DNA of 64,000 nt, taken from Archivesica marissinica (taxonomy: Eukaryota > Mollusca > Bivalvia > Venerida > Vesicomyidae). The DNA lies in the NCBI GenBank assembly GCA_014843695.1, contig CM026387.1, positions 77,998,106 to 78,062,105 of the forward strand. Reading direction: 5' to 3'. The position numbers and the translations under genes are program-made. Within the stretch, counting starts at the first letter, position 1. Each line of letters starts with the position of its first letter. Under the pieces are notes generated by a model. That model did not search any database. It saw only the letters and a list, made by a program, of their open reading frames with translations, and was not told the DNA's origin. Below, one piece after another: positions 22,401-34,999 of this stretch.

Positions 22401-23180
22401 AGTCTGTGTATATTTAGATCGTACTAGACCGTGGATGTCATTATACCGAGTCGGTGGACGGTTATACCTAGTATGTGTATATTTAGACCGTACTAGACCG
22501 TTGATGTCATTATACCGAGTCGGTGGCGGCTATGCCGAGTATGTGTATATTTAGACATACTAGACCGTGGATGTCATTATACCGAATCGGTGGCGGCTAT
22601 GCCGAGTCTGTGTATATTTAAACCGTACTAGACCGTGGATGTCATTATACAGAGTCGGTGGACGGTTATACCGAGTCTGTGTATATTTAGACCTACTAGA
22701 CCGTGGATGTGATTATACCGAGTCGGTGGACGGTTATACCGAGTCTGTGTATATTTAGACCGTACTAGACCGTGGATGTCACTATACCGAATCGGTGACG
22801 GCTCTGCCGAGTCTGTGTATATTTAGACCTACTAGACCGTGGATGTCATTATACCGAGTCGGTGGGCGGTTATACCGAGTCTGTGTATATTTAGACCGTA
22901 CTAGACCGTGGATGTCATTATACCGAGTCGGTAGACGGTTATACCGAGTCTGTGTATACTTAGAACGTAATAGACCGTGGATGTCATTATACCGAGTCGA
23001 TGGCGGCTATACCGAGTCTGTGTATATTTAGACCGTACTAGACCGTGGATGTCATTATACCGAGTCGGTGCGTGGCTATGCCGAGTCTGTGTATATTTTG
23101 ACCGTACTAGACCGTGGATGTCATTATACCGAGTCGGTGGCGGCTATGCCGAGTATGTGTATATTTAGACATACTAGACC

Positions 23181-26100
23181 GTGGATGTCATTATACCGAA
23201 TCGGTGGCGGCTATGCCGAGTCTGTGTATATTTAGACCGTACTAGACCGTGGATGTCATTATACCGAGTCGGTGGACGGTTATACCGAGTTTGTGTATAT
23301 TTAGAACGTACTAGAACGTGGATGTCATTATACCGAGCAGGTGGGCTGTTATACCGAGTATGTGTATATTTAGACCGTACTAGACCGTGGATGTCATTAT
23401 ACCGAGTCGGTGGGTGGCTATGCCGAGTTTGTGTATATTTAGACCTTAATAGACCGTGGATGTCATTATACCGAGTCGGTGATCGGCTATGCCGAGTCTG
23501 TGTATATTTAGATCGTACTAGACCGTGGATGTCATTATACCGAGTCGGTGGACGGTTATACCTAGTATGTGTATATTTAGACCGTACTAGACCGTGGATG
23601 TCATTATACCGAGTCGGTGGCGGCTATGCCGAGTATGTGTATATTTAGACATACTAGACCGTGGATGTCATTATACCGAATCGGTGGCGGCTATGACGAG
23701 TCTGTGTATATTTAGACCGTACTAGACCGTGGATGTCATTATACAGAGTCGGTGGACGGTTATACCGAGTCTGTGTATATTTAGACCTACTAGACCGTGG
23801 ATGTGATTATACCGAGTCGGTGGACGGTTATACCGAGTGTGTATATTTAGACCGTACTAGACCGTGGATGTCACTATACCGAATCGGTGGCGGCTCTGCC
23901 GAGTCTGTGTATATTTAGACCTACTAGACCGTGGATGTCATTATACCGAGTCGGTGGGCGGTTATACCGAGTCTGTGTATATTTAGACCGTACTAGACCG
24001 TGGATGTCATTATACCGAGTCGGTAGACGGTTATACCGAGTCTGTGTATATATAGACCGTACTAGACCGTGGATGTATATACGATCGGTGGGTGGCTATG
24101 CCGAGTTTGTGTATATTTAGACCTTAATAACCGTGGATGTCATTATACCGAGTCGGTGATCGGCTATGCCGAGTCTGTGTATATTTAGATCGTACTAGAC
24201 CGTGGATGTCATTATACCGAGTCGGTGGCGGTTATACCTAGTATGTGTATATTTAGACCGTACTAGACCGTGGATGTCATTATACCGATCGGTGGCGGTA
24301 TGCGAGTTGTGTATATTTAGACTACTAGACCGTGGATGTCATTATACCGAATCGGTGGCGGCTATGCGAGTCTGTGTATATATAGACCGTACTAGACCGT
24401 GGATGTCATTATACAGAGTCGGTGGACGGTTATACCGAGTCTGTGTATATTTAGACCTACTAGACCGTGGATGTGATTATACCGAGTCGGTGGACGGTTA
24501 TACCGAGTCTGTGTATATTTAGACCGTACTAGACCGTGGATGTCACTATACCGAATCGGTGGCGGCTCTGCCGAGTCTGTGTATATTTAGACCTACTAGA
24601 CCGTGGATGTCATTATACCGAGTCGGTGGGCGGTTATACCGAGTCTGTGTATATTTAGACCGTACTAGACCGTGGATGTCATTATACCGAGTCGGTAGAC
24701 GGTTATACCGAGTCTGTGTATACTTAGAACGTAATAGACCGTGGATGTCATTATACCGAGTCGATGGCGGCTATACCGAGTCTGTGTATATTTAGACCGT
24801 ACTAGACCGTGGATGTCATTATACCGAGTCGGTGCGTGGCTATGCCGAGTCTGTGTATATTTAGACCGTACTAGACCGTGGATGTCATTATACCGAGTCG
24901 GTGGCGGCTATGCCGAGTATGTGTATATTTAGACATACTAGACCGTGGATGTCATTATACCGAGTCGGTGGCGGCTATGCCGAGTCTGTGTATATTTAGA
25001 CCGTACTAGACCGTGGATGTCATTATACCGAGCCGGTGGACGGTTATACCGAGTTTGTGTATATTTAGAACGTACTAGAACGTGGATGTCATTATACCGA
25101 GCAGGTGGGCTGTTATACCGAGTATGTGTATATTTAGACCGTACTAGACCGTGGATGTCATTATACCGAGTCGGTGGTGGCTATGCCGAGTTTGTGTATA
25201 TTTAGACCTTAATAGACCGTGGATGTCATTATACCGAGTCGGTGATCGGCTATGCCGAGTCTGTGTATATTTAGATCGTACTAGACCGTGGATGTCATTA
25301 TACCGAGTCGGTGGACGGTTATACTAGTATGTGTATATTTAGACCGTACTAGACCGTGGATGTCATTATACCGAGTCGGTGGCGGCTATGCCGAGTATGT
25401 GTATATTTAGACATACTAGACCGTGGATGTCATTATACCGAATCGGTGGCGGCTATGACGAGTCTGTGTATATTTAGACCGTACTAGACCGTGGATGTCA
25501 TTATACAGAGTCGGTGGACGGTTATACCGAGTCTGTGTATATTTAGACCTACTAGACCGTAGATGTGATTATACCGAGTCGGTGGACGGTTATACCGAGT
25601 CTGTGTATATTTAGACCGTACTAGACCGTGGATGTCACTATACCGAATCGGTGGCGGCTCTGCCGAGTCTGTGTATATTTAGACCTACTAGAACGTGGAT
25701 GTCATTATACCGAGTCGGTGGGCGGTTATACCGAGTCTGTGTATATCTAGACCGTACTAGACCGTGGATGTCATTATACCGAGTCGGTAGACGGTTATAC
25801 CGAGTCTTTGTATACTTAGAACGTAATAGACCGTGGATGTCATTATACCGAGTCGATGGCGGCTATACCGAGTCTGTGTATATTTAGACCGTACTAGACC
25901 GTGGATGTCATTATACCGAGTCGGTGGGTGGCTATGCCGAGTCTGTGTATATTTTGACCGTACTAGACCGTGGATGTCATTATACCGAGTCGGTGGCGGC
26001 TATGCCGAGTCTGTGTATATTTAGACCGTACTAGACCGTGGATGTCATTGTACCGAGCCGGTGGACGGTTATACCGAGTTTGTGTATATTTAGAACGTAC

Positions 26101-26440
26101 TAGACCGTGGATGTCATTATACCGAGCAGGTGGGCTGTTATACCGAGTATGTGTATATTTAGACCGTACTAGACCGTGGATGTCATTATACCGAGTCGGT
26201 GGGTGGCTATGCCGAGTTTGTGTATATTTAGACCTTAATAGACCGTGGATGTCATTATACCGAGTCGGTGATCGGCTATGCCGAATCTGTGTATATTTAG
26301 ATCGTACTAGACCGTGGATGTCATTATACCGAGTCGGTGGACGGTTATACCTAGTATGTGTATATTTAGACCGTACTAGACCGTGGATGTCATTATACCG
26401 AGTCGGTGGCGGCTATGCCGAGTATGTGTATATTTAGACA
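23181..26440. repeat. About 1.0-1.1 kb higher-order repeats in array B
   Basis: The block around 24559-24945 (monomers with GGCTCTGCC, GGTAGACGG and GTATACTTAGAAC) recurs at +1092 bp (25651-25970), and its first part again at +960 bp (26611). Array A carries the same block twice at +3081 bp, so the two arrays expanded differently after duplication. Boundaries are approximate. Confidence 0.75.
24064..24375. other. Cluster of single-base dropouts in array B
   Basis: Five or more consecutive monomers lose single bases at scattered sites (GATGTATATACGATCGG, TTAATAACCG, GCGAGTTGTG, TTTAGACTACT), while matching monomers in array A at 9060-9370 are regular. This fits a low-quality consensus more than biology. 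Confidence 0.7.
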
Positions 26441-26879
26441 TACTAGACCGTGGATGTCATTATACCGAATCGGTGGCGGCTATGACGAGTCTGTGTATAT
26501 TTAGACCGTACTAGACCGTGGATGTCATTATACAGAGTCGGTGGACGGTTATACCGAGTCTGTGTATAATTTAGACCGTACTAGACCGTGGATGTCACTA
26601 TACCGAATCGGTGGCGGCTCTGCCGAGTCTGTGTATATTTAGACCTACTAGAACGTGGATGTCATTATACCGAGTCGGTGGGCGGTTATACCGAGTCTGT
26701 GTATATTTAGACCGTACTAGACCGTGGATGTCATTATACCGAGTCGGTAGACGGTTATACCGAGTCTTTGTATACTTAGAACGTAATAGACCGTGGATGT
26801 CATTATACCGAGTCGATGGCGGCTATACCGAGTCTGTGTATATTTAGACCGTACTAGACCGTGGATGTCATTATACCGA

Positions 26880-28720
26880 GCCGGTGGACGGTTATACCGA
26901 GTTTGTATATATTTAGACCGTACTAGACCGTGGATGTCATAATACCGAGACGTGGGCGGTTTTACCGTGTCTGTGTATATTTAGACCGTACTAGACCGTT
27001 GAGGTCATTATACCGAGCCGGTGGGCGGTTATACCGAGTCTGTGTATATTTAGACCGTACTAGACCGTGGATGTCATTATACCGAGTCGGTGGGTGGCTA
27101 TACCGAGTTTGTGTATATTTAGACCTTAATAGACCATGGATGTCATTATACCGAGTCGGTGAGCGGCTATGCCGAGTCTGTGTATATTTAGATCGTACTA
27201 GACCGTGGATGTCATTATACCGAGTCGGTGGACGGTTATACCTAGTATGTGTATATTTAGACCGTACTAGACCGTGGATGTTATTATACCGAGTCGGTGG
27301 GTGGCTATGCCGAATTTGTGTATATTTAGATCGTAATAGACCGTGGATGTCATTATACCGAGTCGGTGGACGGTTATACCGAGTATGTGTATATTTCATT
27401 ATACCGAGTCGGTGGACGGTTATATCGAGTCTGTGTATATTTAGACCGTACTAGACCGTGGATGTCATTATACCGAATCGGTGGCGGCTCTGCCGAGTCT
27501 GTGTATATTTAGACCTACTAGAACGTGGATGTCATTATACCGAGTCGGTGGGCGGTTATACCGAGTCTGTGTATATTTAGACCGTACTAGACCGTGGATG
27601 TCATTATACCGAGACGGTGGGCGGTTTTACCGTGTCTGTGTATATCTGGACCGTACTAGACCGTGGATGTCATTATACCGAGCCGGTGGGCGGTTATACC
27701 GAGTCTGTGTATATTTAGACCGTACTAGACCGTGGATGTCATTATACCGAGTCGGTGGCGGCTATGCCGAGTATGTGTATATTTAGACATACTAGACCGT
27801 GGATGTCATTATACCGAATCGGTGGCGGCTATGCCGAGTCTGTGTATATTTAGACCGTACTAGACCGTGGATGTCATTATACCGAGCCGGTGGACGGTTA
27901 TACCGAGTTTGTATATATTTAGACCGTACTAGACCGTGGATGTCATAATACCGAGACGTGGGCGGTTTTACCGTGTCTGTGTATATTTAGACCGTACTAG
28001 ACCGTTGAGGTCATTATACCGAGCCGGTGGGCGGTTATACCGAGTCTGTGTATATTTAGACCGTACTAGACCGTGGATGTCATTATACCGAGTCGGTGGG
28101 TGGCTATACCGAGTTTGTGTATATTTAGACCTTAATAGACCATGGATGTCATTATACCGAGTCGGTGAGCGGCTATGCCGAGTCTGTTTATATTTAGATC
28201 GTACTAGACCGTGGATGTCATTATACCGAGTCGGTGGACGGTTATACCTAGTATGTGTATATTTAGACCGTACTAGACCGTGGATGTTATTATACCGAGT
28301 CGGTGGGTGGCTATGCCGAATTTGTGTATATTTAGATCGTAATAGACCGTGGATGTCATTATACCGAGTCGGTGGACGGTTATACCGAGTATGTGTATAT
28401 TTCATTATACCGAGTCGGTGGACGGTTATATCGAGTCTGTGTATATTTAGACCGTACTAGACCGTGGATGTCATTATACCGAATCGGTGGCGGCTCTGCC
28501 GAGTCTGTGTATATTTAGACCTACTAGAACGTGGATGTCATTATACCGAGTCGGTGGGCGGTTATACCGAGTCTGTGTATATTTAGACCGTACTAGACCG
28601 TGGATGTCATTATACCGAGACGGTGGGCGGTTTTACCGTGTCTGTGTATATCTAGACCGTACTAGACCGTGGATGTCATTATATCGAGCCGGTGGGCGGT
28701 TATACCGAGTCTGTGTATAT
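26880..28720. repeat. 1006-bp higher-order repeat, two tandem copies
   Basis: Variant order from about 26880 recurs at +1006 bp, including a rare deletion monomer (ATATTTCATT) at 27391 and 28397 and the one-base-short GAGACGTGGGCGG monomer at 26947 and 27953. The two copies are nearly identical. Confidence 0.88.
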
Positions 28721-30646
28721 TTAGACCGTACTAGACCGTGGATGTCATTATACCGAGTCGGTGGGCGGTTATACCGTGTCTGTGTATATTTAGACCGTAC
28801 TAGACCGTGGATGTCATTATACCGAGTCGGTGGGTGGCTATACCGAGTTTGTGTATATTTAGACCTTAATAGACCATGGATGTCATTATACCGAGTCGGT
28901 GAGCGGCTATGCCGAGTCTGTGTATATTTAGATCGTACTAGACCGTGGATGTCATTATACCGAGTCGGTGGACGGTTATACCTAGTATGTGTATATTTAG
29001 ACCGTACTAGACCGTGGATGTTATTATACCGAGTCGGTGGGTGGCTATGCCGAATGTGTGTATATTTAGATCGTAATAGACCGTGGATGTCATTATACCG
29101 AGTAGGTGGACGGTTATACCTAGTATGTTTATATTTTGATCGTACTAGACCGTGGATGTCATTATACCGAGTAGGTGGACGGTTATACCTAGTATGTGTA
29201 TATTTAGACCGTACTAGACCGTGGATGTTATTATACCGAGTCGGTGAGCGGCTATGCCGAGTCTGTGTATATTTTGATCGTACTAGACCGTGGATGTCAT
29301 TATACCGAGTAGGTGGACGGTTATACCTAGTATGTTTATATTTAGATCGTACTAGACCGTGGATGTCATTATACCGAGTCGGTGGACGGTTATACCGAGT
29401 ATGTGTATATTTAGACCGTACTAGAACGTGGATGGCATTATACCGAGTCGATGGACGGTTATACCGAGTATGTGTATATTTAGACCGTACTAGAACGTGG
29501 ATGTCATTATACCGAGTCGATGGACGGTTATACCGAGTCTGTGTATATTTAGACCGTACTAGACCGTGGATGGCATTATACCGAGTCGGTGGACGGTTAT
29601 ACCGAGTATGTGTATATTTAGATCGTAATAGACCGTGGATGGCATTATACCGAGTCGGTGGACGGTTATACCGAGTATGTGTATATTTAGACCGTACTAG
29701 AACTTGGATGTCATTATACCGAGTCGGTGGACGGTTATACCTAGTATGTGTATATTTAGACCGTACTAGACCGTGGATGTTATTATACCGAGTCGGTGGG
29801 TGGCTATGCCGAATGTGTGTATATTTAGATCGTAATAGACCGTGGATGTCATTATACCGAGTAGGTGGACGGCTATACCTAGTATGTTTATATTTTGATC
29901 GTACTAGACCGTGGATGTCATTATACCGAGTAGGTGGACGGTTATACCTAGTATGTGTATATTTAGACCGTACTAGACCGTGGATGTTATTATACCGAGT
30001 CGGTGAGCGGCTATGCCGAGTCTGTGTATATTTTGATCGTACTAGACCGTGGATGTCATTATACCGAGTAGGTGGACGGTTATACCTAGTATGTTTATAT
30101 TTAGATCGTACTAGACCGTGGATGTCATTATACCGAGTCGGTGGACGGTTATACCGAGTATGTGTATATTTAGACCGTACTAGAACGTGGATGGCATTAT
30201 ACCGAGTCGATGGACGGTTATACCGAGTATGTGTATATTTAGACCGTACTAGAACGTGGATGTCATTATACCGAGTCGATGGACGGTTATACCGAGTCTG
30301 TGTATATTTAGACCGTACTAGACCGTGGATGGCATTATACCGAGTCGGTGGACGGTTATACCGAGTATGTGTATATTTAGATCGTAATAGACCGTGGATG
30401 GCATTATACCGAGTCGGTGGACGGTTATACCGAGTATGTGTATATTTAGACCGTACTAGAACTTGGATGTCATTATACCGAGTCGATGGACGGTTATACC
30501 GAGTCTGTGTATATTTAGACCTACTAGAACGTGGATGTCATTATACCGAGTCGGTGGGCGGTTATACTGAGTTTGTGTATATTTTGGACCGTACTAGACC
30601 GTGGATGTCATTATACCGAGTCGGTGGGCGGTTATACCGTGTCTGA
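28487..30646 (+). repeat. Longest satellite open frame (719 codons), not a gene
   Basis: Some 31 consecutive in-register monomers of 69 bp keep one frame open. The translation is a 23-residue repeat of the type MSLYRVGGRLYRVCVYLDRT plus RPW. The nominal start is a GTG, there is no upstream untranslated region or splice context, and the minus strand is also open for long runs in these arrays (for example 26962-27399). I infer this is a by-product of the period, not a protein. Confidence 0.85.
28961..30460. repeat. 749-bp (11-monomer) tandem duplication
   Basis: The block from about 28961 to 29709 is repeated at +749 bp, for example GTTATTATACC monomers at 29021 and 29770 and the paired GATGGCATT monomers that follow. 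The copies are nearly identical, so the duplication is recent. Confidence 0.88.
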
Positions 30647-31632
30647 GTATATTTAGGCCGTACTAGACCGTGGATGTCATTATACCGAGTCGGTTGGTGG
30701 CTATGACGAGTTTGTGTATATTTAGACCTTAATAGACAATGGCTGTCATTATACCGAATCGGTGAGCGGCTATGCCGAGTCTGTGTATATTTAGATCGTA
30801 GTAGACCGTGGATGTCATTATACCGAGCCGGTGGGCGGCTATGCCGAGTCTGTGTATATTTAGATCGTAATAGACCGTGGATGTCATTATACCGAGTCGG
30901 TGGTGGGTGGCTATGCCGAATTTGTGTATATTTAGATCGTAATAGACCGTGGGTGTCATTATACCGAGTCGGTGGACGGTTATACCGAGTATGTGTATAT
31001 TTAGACCGTACTAGAACGTGGATGTCATTATACCGAGTCGATGGACGGTTATACCGAGTATGTGTATATTTAGACCGTACTAGACGTGGATGTCATTATA
31101 CCGAGTCGGTGGACGGTTATACCGAGTCTGTGTATATTCAGACCGTACTAGACCGTGGATGTCATTATACCGAATCGGTGGCGGCTCTGCCGAATCTGTG
31201 TATATTTAGACCTACTAGAACGTGGATGTCATTATACCGAGTCGGTGGGCGGTTATACCGAGTCTGTGTATATCTAGACCGTACTAGTCCGTGGATGTTA
31301 TTATACCGAGACGGTGGGCGGTTTTACCGTGTCTGTGTATATTTAGACCGTACTAGACCGTGGATGTCATCATACCGAGCCGGTGGGCGGTTATACCGTG
31401 TCTGTGTATATTTAGACCGTACTAGAACGTGGATGTCATTATAGCGAGTCGATGGACGGTTATACCGAGTCTGTGTATATTTAGACCGTACTAGACCATG
31501 GATGTCATTATACCGAGACGGTGGGCGGTTATACCGTGTATGTGTATATTTAGACCGTACTAGAACTTGGATGTCATTATACCGAGTCGGTGGACGGTTA
31601 TACCGAGTCTGTGTATATTTAGATCGTAATAG

Positions 31633-31850
31633 AAACCGTGGATGTCATTATACCGAATCGGTTGCGGCTCTGCCGAGTTGTGTATATTTAACCGACTAGA
31701 ACGTGATGGATTCATTATAACCCGCGTAGTGGGGCGGTTATACGAGTCTTTGTATCTGGTAGACGTACTAGGACCGTGGATTTCATTATACCGAGACTGT
31801 GGCGGTTTTTAACCGTTATTGTATAGTTTAGATCGGTCTAGACCGTGGAT
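31633..31850. other. Garbled satellite stretch before gap 2
   Basis: Monomers here carry many scattered insertions and deletions (ATAGAAACCGTGG, ATAACCCGCGTAGTGGGG, TCTGGTAGACGTACTAGGACC). The satellite is regular on both sides. It lies some 325 bp left of a gap and suggests poor read support. Confidence 0.75.
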
Positions 31851-32173
31851 GTCATTATACCGAATCGGTGGCGGCTATGCCGAGTCTGTGTATATTTAGA
31901 CCGTACTAGACCGTGGATGTCATTACACCGAGTCGGTGGACGGTTATACCGATTCTGTGTATATTTAGACCTACTTGACCGTGGATGTGATTATTCCGAG
32001 TCGGTGGACGGTTATACCGAGTCTGTGTATATTTAGACCTACTAGAACGTGGATGTCATTATTCCGAGTCGGTGGGCGGTTATACCGAGTCTGTGTATAT
32101 TTAGACTTACTAGACCGTGGATGTCATTATACCGAGTCGGTGGACGGTTATACCGAGTATGTGTATATTTAGA

Positions 32174-33173
32174 NNNNNNNNNNNNNNNNNNNNNNNNNNN
32201 NNNNNNNNNNNNNNNNNNNNNNNNNNNNNNNNNNNNNNNNNNNNNNNNNNNNNNNNNNNNNNNNNNNNNNNNNNNNNNNNNNNNNNNNNNNNNNNNNNNN
32301 NNNNNNNNNNNNNNNNNNNNNNNNNNNNNNNNNNNNNNNNNNNNNNNNNNNNNNNNNNNNNNNNNNNNNNNNNNNNNNNNNNNNNNNNNNNNNNNNNNNN
32401 NNNNNNNNNNNNNNNNNNNNNNNNNNNNNNNNNNNNNNNNNNNNNNNNNNNNNNNNNNNNNNNNNNNNNNNNNNNNNNNNNNNNNNNNNNNNNNNNNNNN
32501 NNNNNNNNNNNNNNNNNNNNNNNNNNNNNNNNNNNNNNNNNNNNNNNNNNNNNNNNNNNNNNNNNNNNNNNNNNNNNNNNNNNNNNNNNNNNNNNNNNNN
32601 NNNNNNNNNNNNNNNNNNNNNNNNNNNNNNNNNNNNNNNNNNNNNNNNNNNNNNNNNNNNNNNNNNNNNNNNNNNNNNNNNNNNNNNNNNNNNNNNNNNN
32701 NNNNNNNNNNNNNNNNNNNNNNNNNNNNNNNNNNNNNNNNNNNNNNNNNNNNNNNNNNNNNNNNNNNNNNNNNNNNNNNNNNNNNNNNNNNNNNNNNNNN
32801 NNNNNNNNNNNNNNNNNNNNNNNNNNNNNNNNNNNNNNNNNNNNNNNNNNNNNNNNNNNNNNNNNNNNNNNNNNNNNNNNNNNNNNNNNNNNNNNNNNNN
32901 NNNNNNNNNNNNNNNNNNNNNNNNNNNNNNNNNNNNNNNNNNNNNNNNNNNNNNNNNNNNNNNNNNNNNNNNNNNNNNNNNNNNNNNNNNNNNNNNNNNN
33001 NNNNNNNNNNNNNNNNNNNNNNNNNNNNNNNNNNNNNNNNNNNNNNNNNNNNNNNNNNNNNNNNNNNNNNNNNNNNNNNNNNNNNNNNNNNNNNNNNNNN
33101 NNNNNNNNNNNNNNNNNNNNNNNNNNNNNNNNNNNNNNNNNNNNNNNNNNNNNNNNNNNNNNNNNNNNNNNNN
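32174..33173. other. Assembly gap (1,000 N)
   Basis: Exactly 1,000 N with satellite on both sides; true length unknown. Confidence 0.99.
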
Positions 33174-33375
33174 GGATGTCATTATACCGAGTCGGTGGCG
33201 GCTATGCCGAGTCTGTGTATATTTAGATCGTACTAGACCGTGGATGTCATTATACCGAGTCGGTGGACGGTTATACCTAGTATGTGTATATTTAGACCGT
33301 ACTAGACCGTGGATGTCATTATACCGAGTCGGTGGGTGGCTATGCCGAGTCTGTGTATATTTAGAACGTAATAGA

Positions 33376-33434
33376 CCGTGGATGTCATTATACCGAGTCG
33401 GTGGACGGTTATACCGAGTCTGTGTATATTTAGA
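33376..33434. repeat. 59-bp deletion monomer
   Basis: This monomer is ten bases short: TTTAGACCGTGG replaces the usual TAGACCGTACTAGACCG. The missing ten bases equal one copy of the internal TAGACCGTAC repeat, so slippage or unequal exchange between the two internal copies explains it. Confidence 0.85.
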
Positions 33435-34999
33435 CCGTGGATGTTATTATACCGAGTCGGTGGACGGTTATACCGAGTCTGTGTATATTTAGACCGTACT
33501 AGACCGTGGATGTCATTATACCGAGTCGGTGGCGGCTATGCCGAGTCTGTGTATATTTAGACCGTACTAGACCGTGGATGTCATTATACCGAGTCGGTGG
33601 GCGGTTATACCGAGTCTGTGTATATTTAGACCGTACTAGACCGTGGATGTCATTATACCGAGTCGGTGGATGGCTATGCCGAGTCTGTGTATATTTAGAC
33701 CTACTAGACCGTGGATGTCATTATACCGAGTCGATGGCGGCTATGCCGAGTCTGTGTATATTTAGACCGTACTAGACCGTGGATGTCATTATACCGAGTC
33801 GGTGGGCGGCTATGCCGAGTCTGTGTATATTTAGACCGTACTAGACCGTGGATGTCATTATACCGAGTCGGTGGCGGCTATGCCGAGTATGTGTATATTT
33901 AGACCTACTAGACCGTGGATGTCATTATACCGAGTCGGTGGGGCTATGCCGAGTCTGTGTATATTTAGACCGTAATAGACCGTGGATGTCATTATACCGA
34001 GTCGGTGGGGGCTATACCGAGTTGTGTATATTTAGACCGTACTAGACCGTGGATGTCATTATACCGAGTCGGTGGACGGTTATGCCGAGTCTGTGTATAT
34101 TTAGACCTACTAGACCGTGGATGTCATATACCGAGTCGGTGGACGGTTATACCGAGTATGTGTATATTTAGACCGTACTAGACCGTGGATGTCATTATAC
34201 CGAGTCGGTGGACGGTTATACCGAGTCTGTGTATATTTAGACCGTACTAGACCGTGGATGTCATTATACCGAATCGGTGGCGGCTCTGCCGAGTCTGTGT
34301 ATATTTAGACCTACTAGACCGTGGATGTCATTATACCGAGTCGGTGGGCGGTTATACCGAGTCTGTGTATATTTAGACCGTACTAGACCGTGGATGTCAT
34401 TATACCGAGTCGGTGGGCGGTTATACCGAGTCTGTGTATATTTAGACCGTACTAGACCGTGGATGTCATTATACCGAGTCGGTGGGCGGTTATACCGAGT
34501 CTGTGTATATTTAGACCGTACTAGACCGTGGATGTCATTATACCGAGTCGGTGGGCGGTATGCCGAGTCTGTGTATATTTAGACCGTACTAGACCGTGGA
34601 TGTCATTATACCGAGTCGGTGGGCGGTTATGCCGAGTCTGTGTATATTTAGACCGTACTAGACCGTGGATGTCATTATACCGAGTCGGTGGCGGTTATAC
34701 CGAGTCTGTGTATATTTAGACCGTACTAGACCGTGGATGTCATTATACCGAGTCGGTGGACGGTTATACCGAGTCTGTGTATATTTAGACCGTACTAGAC
34801 CGTGGATGTCATTATACCGAGTCGGTGGGCGGTTATACCGAGTATGTGTATATTTAGACCGTACTAGAACGTGGATGTCATTATACCGAGTCGGTGGACG
34901 GTTATACCGAGTCTGTGTATATTTAGACCGTACTAGACCGTGGATGTCATTATACCGAGTCGGTGGGCGGTTATACCGAGTCTGTGTATATTTAGACCG

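Larger units (their letters stand above)
1..24060. repeat. Direct segmental duplication: 1-9050 matches 15355-24060
   Basis: Displacement is a constant 15,354 bp through the minisatellite edge, spacer and first 3.8 kb of satellite (to about 7,900). It is then 15,012 bp after the five-monomer difference at 7827-8168, and 15,011 after a one-base difference near 8695. Divergence in the unique spacer is only two bases by eye. Whether this is a genomic duplication or two haplotypes joined by the assembler cannot be told from the sequence alone. Confidence 0.9.
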
